From SbD1 sp049300095 (GTDB lineage Bacteria; Desulfobacterota; Syntrophobacteria; Syntrophobacterales; Syntrophobacteraceae): 54,278 bases of DNA. Made by a program: the position numbers and the translations under genes. The DNA lies in assembly GCA_049300095.1 (NCBI GenBank), contig JBAQYM010000164.1, positions 1 through 54,278 of the forward strand, given 5' to 3'. Under the pieces are notes generated by a model. The model ran no database searches, was not told the DNA's origin, and was given only the letters and a program-made list of their open reading frames with translations. This document shows, piece after piece, positions 51,861 to 54,278 of the stretch (position 1 is its first letter; every line of letters starts with the position of its first letter).

Positions 51861-53405
51861 ATGATACTCCTGGTAAACCCCCCAGTCGTAAAGCCATCCG
51901 AGCCGCCGCCCGGCATCGCGCGGCTCCACGGGGCGCTGAGCGCCGCCGGGGTAAAATGCTCGGCGCTGGACGCCAATATCGAGGCCTTCGCGCACCTGCT
52001 CGAAAAGCCGGTGTCCGGCTCGGACAGGTGGACCCTGCGGGCCGCCCGCAACCGGGACGGGAACCTGGACGCGATCCGGAGCACCCGCGGCTACCTCGAC
52101 CTCGATCGCTACAAGCGACTTGTATCCGACATCAACCGCCTGATCGAGAAGGCCGATTGCGGCCCTGACGGCCCGGACCGGCTCAGCCTCGCCAACCACA
52201 CCCGCGGCGATCTCTCACCGGTTAGAAGCGCCGACCTCTTGAGGGCCGCCGAAGAGTACGTCAAAAACCCCTTTTACGATTATTTCTCGCGCCGGCTCGC
52301 GGCTGTCCTGGAGCGGGACGCGCCCGAGATCGTCGGGTTTTCCCTCAACTATCTCAGCCAGGCCCTCACCGCCTTTTCCATGATGGGATACGTGAGAGCG
52401 CATGCGCCCCGCGTGAAGATCGTCCTGGGCGGGGGCCTCGTGACTTCCTGGGCGCGAAACCCGCACTGGAAGAACCCCTTCGGCGGACTGGCGGACCACA
52501 TCGTCGACGGGCCGGGGGAAAGGGCGCTCCTGGCGCTTGCCGGGAAGGACGCGAACGGGGCGGCGCCCCGGCCCGTGTACGGCCCGTTTCCTTTGCGGGA
52601 CTATTTCGCTCCCGGCCCGATCCTCCCCTACAGCGCGTCTTCGGGATGCTACTGGAACAGGTGCTCTTTCTGCCCCGAAACGGCGGAGGGGACCCGCTAC
52701 GATCCCATCGGCCCGGCCGCGGCCGCAACCGAGGCGGGTGAGCTGGTCCGGGAGGTCCGGCCCGCCCTGGTCCATTTTCTCGACAGCGCCCTTAGCCCGG
52801 CCCTTTTGAGGGAGCTTGCGCAAAATCCCCCCGGCGCTCCGTGGTATGGGTTCGTTCGGGTTACGCGAAGGCTCGCCGATGCGGATTTTTGCCGGGGCCT
52901 TCGCGCTTCGGGGTGCGTCATGCTCAAGCTCGGCCTCGAGTCGGGGGACCAGGGAGTAATCGATGCGGAAGGGAAGGGAATCGACCTCGGCGTGGCATCC
53001 AGGGCCCTGGTGTCTCTTAAGGCGGCGGGAATCGGGACCTACGTTTATCTCTTGTTCGGGACCCCTTCGGAGACGGAAAAAGAGGCGCGCAACACGCTCG
53101 ATTTCACGGTGCGGCACAGCGAATACATCGACTTTTTGAATCTCGCCGTATTCAATATGCCCGTAAACAGCCCCGACGCCCGGCGGTTCGGGACCGGGCC
53201 CCATTACGGCGGCGACCTGTCGCTCTACACCGGTTTTGCGCACCCGGCGGGATGGGACCGGGCGAGGGTGCGGCATTTCCTTGACCGGGAATTCAAGCGC
53301 CACCCGGCCATCGCCCCGATAATCGCCGGCGACCCGCCGTTTTTCACGTCAAACCACGCGCCGTTTTTTTGCCGGTCGTTCGCTCCGGGGTCGAGGCGGG
53401 GTTGA
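51861..53405 (+). CDS. B12-binding-type radical SAM protein
   Basis: 514 aa. An N-terminal Rossmann-like cobalamin-binding region (MILLVNPPVVKPSEPPPGIA, and EIVGFSLNYLSQ near 156) lacks the DxHxxG B12 ligand motif. The radical SAM domain has Cys263-x4-Cys268-x2-Cys271 (SSGCYWNRCSFCPE), the four-residue spacing found in this subgroup; KLGLESGDQGVID and GTYVYLLFGTPSETE are typical. It ends FCRSFAPGSRRG, where the last codons and TGA come from a family C repeat. The reaction is unknown. It is convergent with a 59-aa Cys/Gly-rich peptide gene. Confidence 0.87.
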   Translation: MILLVNPPVVKPSEPPPGIARLHGALSAAGVKCSALDANIEAFAHLLEKPVSGSDRWTLRAARNRDGNLDAIRSTRGYLDLDRYKRLVSDINRLIEKADCGPDGPDRLSLANHTRGDLSPVRSADLLRAAEEYVKNPFYDYFSRRLAAVLERDAPEIVGFSLNYLSQALTAFSMMGYVRAHAPRVKIVLGGGLVTSWARNPHWKNPFGGLADHIVDGPGERALLALAGKDANGAAPRPVYGPFPLRDYFAPGPILPYSASSGCYWNRCSFCPETAEGTRYDPIGPAAAATEAGELVREVRPALVHFLDSALSPALLRELAQNPPGAPWYGFVRVTRRLADADFCRGLRASGCVMLKLGLESGDQGVIDAEGKGIDLGVASRALVSLKAAGIGTYVYLLFGTPSETEKEARNTLDFTVRHSEYIDFLNLAVFNMPVNSPDARRFGTGPHYGGDLSLYTGFAHPAGWDRARVRHFLDREFKRHPAIAPIIAGDPPFFTSNHAPFFCRSFAPGSRRG

Positions 53406-53425
53406 TCCCCCGTGGGCGCGACGCA

Positions 53426-53605
53426 TCATTTACGGTCCCAGACGCCGCCCGTGCCACCTCCGGCTATGCCCCCGTAGATGTTGTCGTAGTCCTCTTCCAG
53501 CTCGCCGTCATTGCAGACAAAGCATTTGTCGCGCAGAGAGACGAACTCGCCGTGAAGGACCTCCCTGTCACCCACCATGCAGCTCTTCTTGTCGGCATAC
53601 GGCAT
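53426..53605 (-). CDS. 59-aa Cys/Gly-rich peptide, unknown
   Basis: From the ATG at 53605 with GAGGAGG 7 nt upstream: MPYADKKSCMVGDREVLHGE, then DKCFVCNDGELEEDYDN and a Gly-rich end IYGGIAGGGTGGVWDRK. One CxxC and one more Cys could bind a metal. A charged leader followed by a Gly-rich tail looks like a peptide precursor. It is encoded opposite and 20 bp after the radical SAM gene. A plain small zinc-binding protein is just as possible. Confidence 0.7.
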   Translation of the reverse strand: MPYADKKSCMVGDREVLHGEFVSLRDKCFVCNDGELEEDYDNIYGGIAGGGTGGVWDRK

Positions 53606-53640
53606 GAAAGGCCTCCTCGAACACCTGGGCGCGGACCGGG

Positions 53641-54111
53641 AGGGGCTGTTGACCAAAGAAATATCCAAGCCGCGCGACTATTGAGCCGCACGTGAGTCCC
53701 CCTCCGCGGCTGTTGCCCAAATCCTCATGACCGAAATGGTGGTTGCACATCACCGCAGATGACAACCGGAATAAATCCGTGGGAGCGGCTTGTAGCCGCT
53801 ATGGAATAGATCCGTGGGAGCGGCTTGTAGCCGCGATGGGCGTGCCAAAGCGACGAGATCGCGGTTAGAGTTCGGGGCGTTGCCACTGGAACGCGCATCC
53901 GCCGCCATGGCGCGTTCATCGCGGCTACAAGCCGCTCCCACCAGGGGTTGGGCTGTTTACACTTTCCGCTCCCACCGGGGGTTGGGCGGTTTACACTTTC
54001 CGCTCCCACTGGTGGGTTGGGCTGTTTACACTTTCCGCTCCCACCGGGGGTTGGGCTGTTGGCACTTTTCCCGTGATGGTTCGCAATCTTTTTGGGCAAC
54101 AGCCCCTCAAC
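53641..54111. repeat. Expanded family A element enclosing REP-like and tandem repeats
   Basis: Left end GAGGGGCTGTTGACCAAAG (53640), a second left end GGCTGTTGCCCAAAT (53708), and a right end TTTTTGGGCAACAGCCCCTC (54094-54113) that mirrors the first. In place of the usual G-rich core there are two direct REP-like units (53779-53799, 53814-53836), one inverted unit (53919-53941) and a tandem array. No gene is supported in it. Confidence 0.82.
53934..54069. repeat. Four-copy 34-bp tandem repeat
   Basis: Units start with GCTCCCAC at 53934, 53968, 54002 and 54037 and read on through GGGTTGGGCTGTTTACAC. Copies follow without spacers, so it is not a CRISPR. The first unit overlaps the end of the REP-like unit at 53919-53941, suggesting the array grew from it. 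Confidence 0.87.
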
Positions 54112-54278
54112 GCCGCCCTTGCGAGGTGGTGACAAGTCGTATCGTGGAAAGGCGTAGGGGCGGGGTTGATCCCTATAAGCGCTTAAATAAGCATCTTCAG
54201 TCAAGAGGACAGTTCCCACAAAATTTAGGCATTTATGCTCCAAATTATGTGTTGATTCAGAAACTTACTGCCAAAATT
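54112..54278. other. Window end: family C fragment and AT-rich sequence
   Basis: 54155-54170 is a family C fragment (GTAGGGGCGGGGTTGATC). After 54175 the sequence becomes AT-rich; no gene start is visible before the window ends. Confidence 0.5.

Noticed and set aside
53934..54069. Regular 34-bp repeats resembling a CRISPR array
   Set aside because: Units follow each other with no spacers and no cas genes are present; it is a simple tandem repeat.

Overview
The window reads as a chromosomal segment of a GC-rich, anaerobic, Gram-negative bacterium, most likely a Desulfobacterota (former Deltaproteobacteria, Syntrophobacter-like) genome or metagenome bin. That placement is an inference from gene content: a complete meso-diaminopimelate murein ligase set, a Ros/MucR zinc-finger regulator, a CooT-type nickel protein, a GH57/DUF3536 protein, a PilY1-minor pilin operon and PlsB. 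No rRNA, tRNA, transposase, prophage or CRISPR array was seen.

Layout. 1-2.7 kb: a GtrA-like flippase candidate coupled to a large polytopic membrane protein (minus strand). 3.2-8.4 kb: a three-gene signalling operon with two sensor kinases flanking a lone receiver (minus). 8.8-19 kb: separate housekeeping and regulatory genes (CDP-alcohol phosphatidyltransferase, AbrB-type regulator, MucR-type regulator, TrmJ, an orphan HicB-like antitoxin, CooT, GH57 enzyme, HAD 5'-nucleotidase and a 59-aa Cys protein). 19.4-27.3 kb: a seven-gene type IV pilus operon (pilin, small exported protein, PilY1, FimT, PilV, PilW, PilX), preceded by a textbook sigma-54 promoter. 28.1-45.1 kb: the division and cell wall (dcw) cluster in the order mraZ-rsmH-ftsL-ftsI-murE-murF-murD-ftsW-murC-murB-ftsQ-ftsA-ftsZ. 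It is driven by a sigma-70 promoter with MraZ operator boxes. mraY and murG are absent from their usual places. 45.5-53.6 kb: a small conserved gene, plsB, a branched-chain aminotransferase, a PAS-LuxR regulator, an enoyl-CoA hydratase family protein, a B12-type radical SAM protein and a convergent 59-aa Cys/Gly-rich peptide gene.

The most unusual aspect is between the genes. Most gaps are filled with several families of dispersed repeats. Family A is an element with GGCTGTTGCCCAAA termini. Family B is a GTTGTGGC/GGTCTCC palindrome. Family C is a GGGGTTGATCCCC repeat. Family D is a REP-like GTGGGAGCGGC repeat. Family E is a heptamer array of consensus TGARNRG. Family F is an AACCCAAC palindrome. 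These are often nested concentrically, one palindrome inside the loop of another, giving up to three layers at 16.65-17.06 kb. Heptamer arrays sit directly on or after stop codons (the PAS kinase, ftsZ, rsmH, murD and plsB). The TGARNRG arrays put stop codons in all three frames within 21 nt. Some repeats have become coding: a REP-like copy encodes part of the MurD N-terminus, and repeats supply the last codons of RsmH and of the radical SAM protein.
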